A model generated the notes under the pieces. That model saw only the letters and a program-made list of their open reading frames with translations, searched no databases and was not told the origin of the DNA. The translations under genes and the position numbers were made by a program. DNA of 64,000 bases from Cheiracanthium punctorium (taxonomy: Eukaryota > Arthropoda > Arachnida > Araneae > Cheiracanthiidae), in the NCBI GenBank assembly GCA_038373885.1, contig JAWZYV010012241.1:372001-436000 (forward strand), written 5' to 3'. Positions 10,161 through 21,236 of this stretch are shown here, piece by piece; position 1 is the first letter of the stretch, and each line of letters opens with the position of its first letter.

Positions 10161-11824
10161 AGTTACATATTGCAAATCCAGTTGGGAGCCTGGGGGGGGT
10201 GTAACATTTGAAATAATGTTATGTAGTGTAAAACAACTACACTCTGATTATCAAAATCTGTAAGAATAATTTCACATTTAAAAGCCTTTCATATAATTTA
10301 CAAGCTCATAGTATAATTTAATGGCTCGATTGAAGAGTCCTTAATGATTTTTCCGCTCAGCCTTATCGGGTCATCTTCTTTGGCTTATGGGCGTTACCAC
10401 GATGCTATTTCTTACTCTTTTGCTGAAAAAAGAATAAAGAAGGAAGAATAAAAAAACATTTTTTTATAGCTCAAGTTTTCTCCATTACAAGTGTTTTCCC
10501 GCCACTTACGGATCACGTGAGCGCGTATTAGTATTGTTGACGGGCCACTTTTTACGTGCCCCCGTCCTGAAAGGGATGGCTGTGTAGTGGGAAAACGGAT
10601 CGAAAATGGTTTGCATGGTAGAATACTTGTGGAGGTCCACTTCTTCATCATCATCATCAAAAGCCGTTGATTGCCTCTCTCGTATTTTATTTGCTTTATT
10701 TTACCTTGATTGCTTGCGTTGACCAAGCGGATGCGCTTAGTTCTTTTTAACATGCTCCAGTAGTTCGAAAGAAATACTCAGCAATCTTGGAATTCGCCTT
10801 TTTTTTTTTTTTTTTTTTTTTTCCCAGGGGGGAGGGGAGGGGAGCGGCAAGAGTAGGGTTGATCTGCAACAGGTCAGTGAAGTGCCTGTATTACGCTGTA
10901 CGCCTTAAAAAAAAATAAAATAAAATAAAAAGAACCTACCCTTGTTAGTTTTTCTCCTACCTAGCGTAACGAAATACTTTGCATAATGAGTGCTGTCAGT
11001 GGCGTACGGGAAGGGAGGGGGGGGGAATTCGCCAGAGCCTGATTATGACCAACAGAATGGATGAATTTGGTAGCAAACAGTTTAATAACTATCACATTTC
11101 CTCGTCCCTTAACCTTCGAAAAAAATGAAGTCTTCTTAAGTAATTTGTGTTACCCAAATTTATTACCTTAGACTGCAAACAACAGCTGTTGGTACTTCTT
11201 CCTGCGAGCAGGGTGGGGGGGGGGGCTAAATTGCATACTGTTGCTCCGTCCTTTCTCGTATTTTACCTTGTGGACATGAAAGGTCACCTTGAGATATTCT
11301 CGGCGTATTCCATTCTTATATATAGTTAAAAACCGCGAAAATAATTGGAGGGTGCCACCGCTGTTGTGTATTAGGTTGATGTAGTGACTAGTTTTATATG
11401 GTATTAACTAGCTAAATACTCATTCTTTCCAGGAGGCGGGCATTAACAGTCATTTTTTTTTTTTGGGGGGGGGGGAGTTCCTAAAAGGAAAATGGCTAAA
11501 TACCTGTAGCCTGATGATATATCTAAAATTTAAATGTACTGGATCTAATAGAAAGAGGAAATAAGTGTCAATGTTAATGTTATATCATAGGCAGTTTATT
11601 CAAAGTAACAAAATTTCCGGAAGATCTGCCTTCTCTTTTACTGAGGCACAGGACAAAGTTCTATATTCGCAAATTAAACGTTTACATTTTGTCGCGTCTA
11701 AATTGCGTCATCAGATCACATTTTGTTGATATTTCCATTTCCATAGAATTAGGAACCAAAATGTCATTTTTAGCCTAATCGCCTAAAAATTGAAAACGTA
11801 ATCGCGCGATCAACATTTGCAGGG

Positions 11825-11878
<54 letters not shown>

Positions 11879-12192
11879 CGCAAAATCTGTTTAAAATCTC
11901 GTGAAAATTCGAAGCATTTTGCTTGAGTAAACAACCTATCATGCTACCAAATTTAATTTCATTCACTAAAACCGCCGCAATGTGAAATATAATAGCGACT
12001 AAAGGATATGTGACAGATCCTGAACTCGAGAGCGATTTTCAAAAAATGCTGAAATAGATTTTTGTGTATTCGTCTTAGATGCACTTCAAATATTTTATGT
12101 CTATCTACTCTTATTATTATTATTAAGATATGAAGGAAAATATAAGTAGAACGTTTTGGTCGAATTTTCAAAATTCCAATATTTTACTAATT

Positions 12193-12229
<37 letters not shown>

Positions 12230-13394
12230 TGCGGAAGTCGTATTATACAAATTTAAAACGTGTAACTTTTTGAAAAATAAATTCGAGAATTTTTTTCTTA
12301 ACGCAGTATTTTTTTCCTCACCGTTTCTTGAACATTTGTATTTTCAATTTCTTTGCCCACTTATTTCTAATTAATAAAGAATTAAAGCGGAAAGCCCTGT
12401 ATATATAAATAGATTATAAGTTACGGAGAGTTGCAGTATTCACAATTTTCGCTTGTAAACATATGGCGCAGTGAAATATTGAAATGTGTTTTTATCATGA
12501 TAAATTTTACTTATTTATTATTATTATCTGCGCAATTCTATTTTAGTGCAGCCGTGTTCCGTGTATTGCAGTTTGTAGTCATCGCTAGTTCTGATACCTG
12601 TTGCTTTAAAACTATCGTTCAACATTAATCAGTCATTTAGAATGACCCCCTTACACAGTTTAAGAAACTCTGGTATAAATCATTCGAATAATACATCCTA
12701 TACGAAAAGCTTTGTAATGCGTCGTTTTAAGATTTAATGAATGAATCTACGAAACGTTCTTCAAGGGTAAATAATAATCATGTCATCAAAATCAAAAGCA
12801 CGCACTGAAGGTCGTTTCAGAGGTTGTGAAATGGTAGATTCCAGACGATTTATGCTCATGAGGTCAAAATATTGGTTTCTTCAGTCAGAATAAATGCAAA
12901 GTAGTGTTCAAGAATAACATTTAATGAGTTTATATGCGCAATAACTATTATTTAAAACTAAATCCTCTATAATATCTTCATTCCTGCAAAAAATTTGATT
13001 CCAACTGCTCATATTCTCCGGTGATTCAGAGATTATTTTAATAAACTATAAAATTATGTGTGATTGAAGCTTACTTTCAATTAACTGATAGGACCCCCCC
13101 CCCCCCACACACACACACACAAGGGCCTGTATACATATTTAAAAAAAAAAAACTATTTTTTTTTCTATTTACGGTCTTTCGTTGTCACTTATATTTGAAA
13201 AGTACTCTCCTGCGTGTCTAAGAAACTAGAGAGAAACTAAGAAACTAGAGGTGGGGGCTCTCTGAAAGGAATAGCTTATGTTTAATAAGCTATTCCTTTC
13301 TAATATAGAGATGTTTAAAGGTAAAACTGATAAGTCGCACCACTTTACCCTGTGGCGAAAAAAATTTTTTTTTTCACTCTCGAGTATATGAGAC
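10062..13394. other. Gene-free region with homopolymer and microsatellite runs
   Basis: It holds poly-T at about 10799-10822 and 12196-12228, G-runs near 11024 and 11466, a T-run plus (GT)n at 11823-11873, and a C-run plus (CA)n near 13094-13121. The small open frames (10412-10753 minus, 11959-12374) are low-complexity and unsupported. Confidence 0.4.
13264..13300. repeat. Perfect 16-bp hairpin
   Basis: The arms GAAAGGAATAGCTTAT (13264-13279) and ATAAGCTATTCCTTTC (13285-13300) pair perfectly around a 5-nt loop. Confidence 0.85.
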
Positions 13395-13500
13395 TGAATA
13401 TCGTAGTGGGCTGAAGTATGAATGCCCCGGGTTCGGGCCCACCGCGCAGCCGTCGATCTAACGGTCTGGAGTTTAAGGTTTCCCTATTGTTGCGTAACTG
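13395..13500 (+). repeat. SINE family A, partial copy
   Basis: Box B-like GGGTTCGGGCCC is followed by GTCGATCTAACGGTCTGGAG, the family A body. The head is truncated. Confidence 0.65.
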
Positions 13501-13828
13501 TTATAGGTTCGCTGTTTTTAATCGTTCAGAATACAACTTGTAAAAAGACACTTAAAAATTTTCCCAGTCTCTGCCACAATTGAATTCTTTTTGAAAAGTT
13601 GTTCAAAAGTCGCATGATTTTCAAACGGATGACATATGAGTCGATAAAAGTATCCTATTCTTCGCGAAAATTTGTTTATCGTGGAAGATTTTGTAGTAGT
13701 TTAATTGCGATAAACGAGAGTTGATTCTATTAATAAAAAAATGCATTTAAAAGTACAGAAATAATTATGTAGTCGAACCTCGTTAAGAAAAAGCCGAAGG
13801 GTAGCAGAAATCGTTTCGTGTTACTGTG

Positions 13829-13901
13829 ATGCTGGAAAAAGGGCATAGCAACGGCTGCCCTTTTTTCAGCATTGGGAAAGGATTGCGCCACAAAGGGTTA
13901 A
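13829..13901. mobile_element. piggyBac-like MITE, terminal fragment
   Basis: It begins ATGCTGGAAAAAGGGC and ends GCGCCACAAAGGGTTAA (TTAA 13898-13901). Only about 70 bp of one arm remains, with an internal deletion that brings two arm segments together. Confidence 0.7.
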
Positions 13902-14654
13902 CAGCGCATATGCTAGGATTAACTATCAGTGGGAAGAGTGCGCCTGTTTATTTTTAATTATACTATCAAATCTTGGTCAAATGAGTCGACACCACAGGAC
14001 TAAGCACTTTTCCAATATACTTTACATTGGATCGACATTTTGATTTTATGGCGATTCAAGACAAAAATGTTGTTAAAGTCGAAAATATCGTAAAATTATA
14101 AGAATAAATTTTATAAAAAAAAAAAATTCAAAATTACGGCAATTTTTGGCGACTCCCTGTTGCAGGTCCCCCAGGATTTATATACCACAGTTTAAGGAAC
14201 TCTGGTATAAATTATTCAAATAATACGTCCCGTGTGAAAAATGTCAAATTTTAAAAATGGCGTCCTCCTCTTTTACGTGAGGACGAAATTGAATAGAGTG
14301 AAGAAATGAAGAAGGGAGAAAAAAGTTTCAGGAAAGTAAGCACACGATGTCGTAATGACCATCCTCTGTATTAGGCCGCCTATTATACTTCTATTCTGTA
14401 AATCTTCTCTGATGTGGCGCAATATAATCGGTGCTCGCTCGCGCGTGAACCCGGTTTAAAAGAATACATCTTAATGCTCTGCTCCTGTGATTTTTTTTTT
14501 TTCATTCATCCAAACGCCTTCCCGGAAGATTTTAGTGCTTGTCATGCTCTCTTTAACATGAGCACCCATTGTGGTTACATCGCGCTTGAGATAGAGCTAA
14601 TCGTGACGTCATACTCGCGGCATTGTTCGCGTGTTTGGGTAGGTAGGCCCCGCC

Positions 14655-14760
14655 ATGGCCGAGTGGGTAAAACTCTGGACAGGGTCAGTGGCTGAAGTGT
14701 GAAGGTCCAAGGGCTCTCTGGCCTGTCGTGCTGACCAGGGGTCGATCCAGGAATATCTTC
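14655..14760 (+). repeat. tRNA-derived SINE head
   Basis: Box A (TGGCCGAGTGG) and box B-like (GGGTCGATCCA) are separated by a longer than usual spacer. It abuts an opposite-strand family A SINE. Confidence 0.5.
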
Positions 14761-14778
14761 AAGAGTCCCATTTTTGTG

Positions 14779-15003
14779 TTGTGTGATTAAGGCCAATTAT
14801 CTGCAAGAGGGAATCTAGGCCTAATGGGTGGGGTGCCTTCCGTGGGTGGGATGTCCTAATCCGTATTTTCCCTAAGTTTCGGAGAAAACCACGGAAAACT
14901 CCGAAAGGTTAGGTCGACGGACGCGCGATAGGACCCGAACCCGGGAGCTCCACACTTCGCCCGCCTACCATTTCCAGTGACATAACCACTGTGCCATGCT
15001 TAG
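14779..15003 (-). repeat. SINE family A
   Basis: On the minus strand it reads box A ATGGCACAGTGGTTA, box B GGGTTCGGGTCC, then body CGTCGACCTAAC..CGGAG, AAAATACGGATTAG and GGCACCCCACCCATTAGG. It matches 15759-15983. Confidence 0.72.
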
Positions 15004-15455
15004 GTCCCATTTTTGTGAAAACTGCTTATTTTTGCGAATTTCAATACTTAATTTTGTGAATTTTCATACCAATTTTTAATAACCGTCCCTTTTTTAATGT
15101 TAAAATAATTGATAAAACAGAATAGCGTAAAATGCCAATTAAAGGCCATTTTAATCGATTATATTTTTGTAAAGGGGCTGTTTTAATCGGTTATATTTTC
15201 TAAAGGGTCCGTTTTAATTGATTGTATTTTTTGTAAAGGGGCCCAATTTTCATCTGCATCGACCCCTGCTGACGTTCTGGAGTTCTGTGTTGTACAAAAG
15301 CAAATTTTACTGAACTACTAAGTAAAACCTCTTTTCAAGTGTTTGTACAACATTAACAAACGATGAAACATTAAGTTTTCATCGTGTAAGTCTGTAAAAT
15401 TATACATTAAAAACGATCTTTTCCTGTGTGGAACTTTTTCTTTTTTACTATAAAA

Positions 15456-16154
15456 CAGTGGTTGCCAACGCAAATTATCCCGGGGACTACTTTTCCACTT
15501 CCAGTTTACCCACGGACCACTTAAAAGAATTCTTTCCCGGGGGGGGGGGGGATAAAATAAAGAAAACCACAAAATATAATGATACATAAAATGAAAACTT
15601 CAGAAAAGCGCAGAGAATTTTCGCTCACTCAATGCTGATAATAGATAATCAAATCTGTTTACATGTAGTCGAAGGCAAAAGGCTTGACTGAGGTGCTACA
15701 ATATTTTATCGAACTGTATTTAATATTGTGCCGGTCTATATTTTCCCTATTTTGCCTGTTTTTGTGGATTAGGGCCATTGACTGCACTAAGGTCCTAAGC
15801 CTATAAGGGGAATGCCCTCCGTGGGGGGACTTTCTAAAAGATCCTAGCCCGTATTTACGCGAGGTTTCGGTGAAACCCACAGAAAATTCCGAACGGCTAG
15901 GTCGGCAGGCGCGACCGGGTTTGAACCTGACACCTCCCGCCTTCCAATTTCGAGAGCAGAACATCTCAGCCACTGGTAGGGCTTTCCCTATTTTGTAAGT
16001 AGTAGTACGATACATTTTTTTTTTAATTCTCTAAAGTGGACCGTAAACAATTAAGCTTTTTGTCTTTTTACTTCATAAAATTGTGAAACCAATTATTTTT
16101 TAAGCACTCACTGACATCGCGGATTGTTCGTGGAATACCAGTTGAAAACCACTG
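15456..16154. mobile_element. hAT-like element with a nested SINE
   Basis: Its termini are CAGTGGTTGCCAACGC and CAGTTGAAAACCACTG. It is flanked by CTATAAAA (15448-15455) and CTTTAAAA (16155-16162), an 8-bp TSD with one mismatch. A family A SINE sits inside at 15759-15983. Confidence 0.75.
15759..15983 (-). repeat. SINE family A nested in a hAT-like element
   Basis: On the minus strand, AGTGGCTGAGATG (box A region) and GGTTCAAACCC (box B) are followed by the family body (CCTAGCCGTTCGG, GGTTTCACCGAAACC). Confidence 0.7.
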
Positions 16155-17039
16155 CTTTAAAACATGTTTTTTTCCGATATTTTCTTATTCAATACCACTT
16201 CTTGGTACATTTAAATACTTCCTGCACTGTGAATAAGAATAGTTTGATGTTTATAATTAAAATACTATATTCATATATCATCTTCGAAGTATTAAAGGGA
16301 AAGGGGAAGAAAAAGAAAGAAAGAAAAAAAAAAAAAAAAAAAAACATGAAAAGTGTTTACCAGAATTTCCGCAGTCCACAGGGAGTTATGAGATCTTAAT
16401 AGTTCAGACCTGTTAGTGAATTAATTTAGTTGGATTTTCTCTGAGATAGGAATGGGCAGGGCATGAATGAATGAAACTATTCGAAATACAATTGCATTCG
16501 AAAGAATCGATTTTGAAATTTCCATGCGAACGCTCAGTTTATAGCATTCAAATAGCACGTGATATACGAAATCTCGAATAGAAATGGCGATTTCTTTTCG
16601 AAAAGTGAAATTGAGATTACTATTCGAATAGCGAAAATCGCGAATATTCGCAATTCGAATCATCGATTCTTGATTCTATTCGAACTGTAGTCATCGATTA
16701 TGGAGGTCATTCAAATGGCATATTACTTCTCCGAGAACTACAAAGAACAAAGAGTTATAGTTGTTTTGCTCAATATACATATTTAAAAAAAAAAAAAAAA
16801 AACGAAGATAACAGTCCGTTTTTTATTTAGCGACTTTTAAAACATTTTTATTGCATTTTAAATTACATATGAATTAAGCTTTATTTGTAAAACCATACCG
16901 AATAATTCTCTTTTTTTTTTTCGTTTATGTAATAACTAAATTCAGACATCTTGGGGACATCCCCTCCCCAAGACATGCGAGAATTAAAGACAAAAAATTA
17001 AGGATACTCTGAGATGGTCAGTGTGCAGCAGAATGTTAA

Positions 17040-17530
17040 ATGTTTGGATTTTTTGCGATTTTATCTGGATTTAAAAAAAAATATTATCTGGTTTTTTAAG
17101 GGAAGGGTTTGGGAATGAGAATATTAATTTTTGCTAATTAATAAATACAACTTAAATCAACTATTTGTTTAGAATAATGAATAGTGTATGAAAAAATATT
17201 TAAACGAATATTGATGATTAATTACAATCGCCAATTGTACTTGAAAACTAAATCAAAATAATGATCCATCATGGTTTGATTTTAAATAGATAAATGGATT
17301 GTTAGTAACTTTAACTAATACGCCATGAAATTAAAAGTTCTGTAGTGTTGAATCAGAACTTTTAAACTAATATTTTGTTATTAATAAAAAAAAAATCTTA
17401 TCCCCTAATGCCTGTCAATTAATTAAAGTGACAGGCATAAAAAAATTTCTGCGGAACAAGTCATTTTGGATTTATTTTTTTGGATGGTGATGGTGGGCTG
17501 TTTATAAACTTTAAAAAAATTAAATAATGA
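17040..17530. repeat. Unclassified interspersed repeat, copy 2
   Basis: It is collinear with 6360-6740: TTTATC.GGATTT, TTGCTAATTA, CATGGTTTG.TTTTA, ACTAAT.TTTTGTT, GGCATAAAAA and GGGCTGTTTA occur in the same order. Confidence 0.5.
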
Positions 17531-17586
17531 TTTTAATTTTTTTTTAAGTTTATAATTAATTTTTAAAAAATTAAATTTATTTTATC

Positions 17587-17623
17587 CGTATTTTCAATAC
17601 ACAAATGGTGTATTGAAAATACG
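17587..17623. repeat. Perfect 16-bp hairpin
   Basis: The arms CGTATTTTCAATACAC and GTGTATTGAAAATACG pair perfectly around the 5-nt loop AAATG. Confidence 0.85.
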
Positions 17624-18394
17624 AAATATACTTGTTATGCAATTTAAAATTGCAATTTTGAAAAAAACCCAGTTGTGTTTTTTTTCAAGTGGGCTTTTCC
17701 AGAAAAACCCACACGGGTTTTTTTTTTCGGGTTGGTGTGTCGCACAGCAGTCAACGCAAATCCTTTCATAATGTTTCACAGCATCCCTCTTCCACCCTTT
17801 CTTTCTTCCCTTTCCTTTTGGGGGGGGGGGGGAAAGGAGGGGAGTGGAGACCGAATAAATAAAGGGTTTGTTGTTTTAAAAGGTAATTTCAGCTCGAAAA
17901 GTTTAACGTCCTCCAGAGCAACGTTTAGAGCTCGTTCGAGTAAAACGTATATGACATTTTCGAGAAGAAGAAAATTGAGTTTGATTAGCTTAAATACACT
18001 CACTGTCCAAAGGTTTTTGATATATGTTTTTCAAATTTTTGAAGACCATTATGTTCTGATGTATTACTGTAAAATCACCTGTTTTCGAGAGCCCGTCGTG
18101 TAATCACGAAAATGAAAGCCTCGCGAAATACTTTTTTATTATTTTTTTTTTTCCCCACTTCAAATGATGACAAAAAAATCGGACATTTTTCACTTATTGA
18201 AATTTAGTAATTTACTGCACAGTTACTACCGAGACAACTTTCTTGCTTACAACTACTTCTTGAATATAAAACAATAATACATCTAAAAGAATGCAGCTCC
18301 ATGCACTTACAGTATTTGTACCAGCTTCTTTGAAGCCATTCAAAATGGGAAAACGGAGGGGGACGAACTTTTCGGACAAAACATTGGAAGTTTC

Positions 18395-18891
18395 TTAACC
18401 CTTTGAGGCGCAACCCTTTCCCAATGCTGAAAAAAGAGCAGCCGTTGCCATCGCTCGACTTATCGACCAGCAAGACGGCGGACGATCGAAACGTTCATCG
18501 CGTGCCACAGATCGAGAGAAACTTTTTGGACGACAGCTGCCGCCAAAAAAGGGTCTCTAGATCGGTGGCACGCGATGAACGTTTCGATCGTCCGCCCTCT
18601 TGCTGGTCGTTAAGTCGAGCGATGGCAACGGCTGCCCTTTTTTCAGCATGGGTCAATCTATCCGGCTGTTCTCGCATTCTTCCGTTTTTCGGCAGATGTC
18701 AGTGCTGTTAAAAAGAATCGTGACCCTTTTTTGACGGGAAATGACGTGCTCAAAAGTAAAGGATTCTCGTGGAGCTACGTCGCCCGCAACTATTTTTTAT
18801 AGAAATCCAATCTATTCTTCGTGGCTGGCAACAGTCAAAACGTCAGAGTTGGGTGTTCCCAGAGCGGGAACACTGCGCGTTAAAGGGTTAA
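18395..18891. mobile_element. piggyBac-like palindromic MITE, full copy
   Basis: It runs from TTAACCCTTTGAGGCGCAAC (18395) to CGCGTTAAAGGGTTAA (18891). Both ends keep TTAA. The central palindrome is partly deleted (GACAGCTGCCGCC near 18532). The open frames inside are palindrome artefacts. Confidence 0.88.
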
Positions 18892-19475
18892 GCAGAGCTT
18901 TTAGGAAAATTCGTGAAAAGCTCTCTCGAACGGATGGATGCTTGTAAAGACTAATTTTTTTCTTTTGCAGGAGTTAATTTTTAAGAACCCAATTTGCACG
19001 TTTAAGTAGTAAATTAACAAATATCAATGCACAGCCAAAAAACCTTCGGGAATTTGTATTGCATAAAAGGCCGTTGACACCCATTTTAAAATCACTTGGT
19101 AAGTCCGGCTAACTCGCTAACTAAACAAACCATGTCAACCAGAAAACACTTCGTAGGCATAGCGAATATTTATATTAGTTTATGATTCATTCGAACCACT
19201 GACCCGAGTCTAATCTTACAGGGACGGACTGTTATGATAACCGGCCTTATCAAAATACAGTCAGTACGATTAGGCTCTTAAATCCACGCCAAAAGTTTAT
19301 TTCTTCAATTCATTCGGTCAATTTAAACTACTGTAAAAACACTTCTATTTCAGCAAGCCGTCAATTTTCGCGAAAATGAAGATATCGGTGATTTCGCGAG
19401 TTTTATTTGAGTAGAACTGAAAGTTGAAAAAATCTCAAAAGTACTTAATATAGAACGCTTTTTAAATAAGGCATT

Positions 19476-19944
19476 TTAACCCTTTAACGCGCACTGTTCG
19501 CGCTCTGGGAACACCCAACTCTGACGTTTTGACTGTTGCCAGTCAAGAAGAATAGATTTAATTTCTATAAAAATAATTGCGGGTGACTCAGCTCCACGAG
19601 AATCCTTTACCTTTTAGCACGTCCTTTGCCGTCAAAAAAGGGTCACGATTCTTTTTAAAGGCACTGACATCTGCTGGAGAATAGAAGAACGCGAGAACAG
19701 CTGGATAGATTGCCCAATGCTGAAAAAGGGGCAGCCGTTGCCATCGCTCGACTGAACGACCCGCAAGAGGGCGGACGATCGAAACGTTCGTCGCGTGCCA
19801 CAGATCTAGAGACCCTTTTTTGACGGCAGCTGGCTGTGCCGCACAGCCAGCTGTCGCCAAAAAAGGGTCTCTAGATATCTAGCACGCGATGGCAACGGCT
19901 GCCCTTTTTTAAGCTTTGGAAAGAGTTGCGCCTCAAAGGGTTAA
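19476..19944. mobile_element. piggyBac-like palindromic MITE, full copy
   Basis: It runs from TTAACCCTTTAACGCGCAC (19476) to GCGCCTCAAAGGGTTAA (19944), with an intact centre CTGTGCCGCACAG near 19832. Part of the right arm is deleted. Confidence 0.88.
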
Positions 19945-20199
19945 CCACTGTGCTACACATTGGTAGTCAAAGTTTATTGCTCACATAAAACTTGTCCGCG
20001 CCTCATGAGTTGTTTCCAAAAATTCTGTTCTTGAAGTCCTCGGCCGCAACTGTCAAATAAAGCTAGTTTTATAAAACTTTTCATGCTTGAAAGTTTCAAT
20101 TATTTAGTTAAATTTTAGTCCGATAGAAGGCAGCATTTACATCATCATTATTATTATTATTATTATTTTTAATTCTACTGTATTAAGCTGGGTTCGAAC

Positions 20200-20520
20200 T
20201 CAGGATTTCTCTCATGAGCAGTGATGTGAAGGAACAACTGAATAGACTGCTCAATGATGAAAAATTGCTGCCGTTGCCGTTACTTGATTTCATTTCAGTA
20301 ATAAGGGCGGTCGAACAAATCGCCAGCTGTGACAAAGTTTTCTGGATACGCTGTATGCGATTGGGAATCATTCAACAGCCCTGTTGCTGGCGTTAAACCG
20401 AGCAATGGTAACGGCTGCACTTTTTCAGAGTTTGTGTTATCGGAACAGTCTATCTAGCTCTTCAATATCGATGCTTATAAGCCAGCTGACAAAACGTTTG
20501 CTGACAAAATTCATTTTATA
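20200..20520. mobile_element. Diverged relative of the piggyBac-like MITE
   Basis: GAACAACTGAATAGACTGCT, GCTGCCGTTGCCGTTACTTG, GTTGCTGGCGTTAAACCGAG and GGTAACGGCTGC follow the order of the young copies, with many substitutions and no preserved ends. Confidence 0.55.
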
Positions 20521-20887
20521 AATCCTATAAACTTTTCTTGACTACAGAGCGAATAATATAGCTTCATTTTAAACCGATAGAGGACGCCATTTATTTCAGA
20601 TATTTAAAATTCCACGTGTTTCGCTCGGAATAAGATCGATAGAACTGCCCATTTGCCGCGCGATCCAAGAGAAAAATAGCCCGTTCCACTTACCGCAAAT
20701 ACGCTAGAAGTCGAAGTGCAAGTCTGGTGGTGGCAATTGTTAGCATATTTTTGTTTTTACCAATATGAAAAAAGGAGGTACTATGTTCAGCGCTTAAATA
20801 TACATGTATTTATAAAATGTCGGACACATTTTGATGTTTAATAACTCATAATGAAGATGGATTTAAATGAATAACATAAATAGTTAG

Positions 20888-21063
20888 CAGTGGCGGATTA
20901 ATGCAAGTTTGTCTGGGGGGGGGACGGTTAGTTTGTCGGTGGGGGCGGTTAGTTAGAAGATTGACATAAAAATACATTTTATGGAAGTAAAATAGGATCT
21001 TTTGCATTAGTTTCTTTTTTCTCGGGGGGGGGGGCGATCGCCCCCTCCTTTAATCCGCCCTTG
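20888..21063. mobile_element. hAT-like MITE, GGCGGATTAA family, with exact TSD
   Basis: Its termini are CAGTGGCGGATTAATGC and TTTAATCCGCCCTTG. The exact 8-bp TSD ATAGTTAG lies at 20880-20887 and 21064-21071. The interior has G-runs. It sits about 100 bp before the first supported exon of the NSP-family gene. Confidence 0.88.
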
Positions 21064-21169
21064 ATAGTTAGATAATTCATGTTTATAAATGGTAGATGTT
21101 TATAAATTTGCATGCAAGAATTGTTGTGTGTTTCGTGCTTCTTAACATTCTTCTTATTCCCTTTTACAG

Positions 21170-21236
21170 CCCTTGCCTTCGTGGACAGAGGATTAGCGAG
21201 CCGAGCAGTCGACGATCCAGCTGCAGGCTCACCATG
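21170..21236 (+). CDS. BCAR3: NSP-family gene, first supported exon (leader and ATG)
   Basis: A pyrimidine-rich tract ends in TTTTACAG just before 21170, and GTAAGT follows at 21237, so this is a 67-bp exon with an upstream splice acceptor. Its last three bases are an ATG in good context (CACCATG, then G after splicing) that joins in frame to GAACCTCTG of the next exon. The frame upstream of the ATG is open across the whole exon (21171-21233), so a longer isoform could enter from exons further upstream. I take the ATG as the start because no upstream coding exon is recognisable in the window. If it is the start, the rest of the exon is 5' UTR and the transcription start lies further left. Confidence 0.7.

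Larger units (their letters stand above)
16155..18394. other. Gene-free region with repeats
   Basis: It contains an A-rich run (16325-16344), a TTCGAA-rich patch at 16455-16690 that resembles a hAT terminal region without provable ends, an unclassified repeat at 17040-17530, a hairpin at 17587-17623, and a G-run near 17820. The open frames at 17675-18103 overlap a G-run and show no domain. Confidence 0.4.

Noticed and set aside
10412..10753. 113-codon minus-strand frame
   Set aside because: Composition is dominated by simple repeats (ATC)n; no domain or splice context.
15659..16015. 118-codon minus-strand frame
   Set aside because: It covers the SINE nested in the hAT-like element.
17675..18103. 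142-codon open frame
   Set aside because: It contains a G-run and low-complexity sequence, has no conserved motif, and runs antiparallel to another equally unsupported frame.
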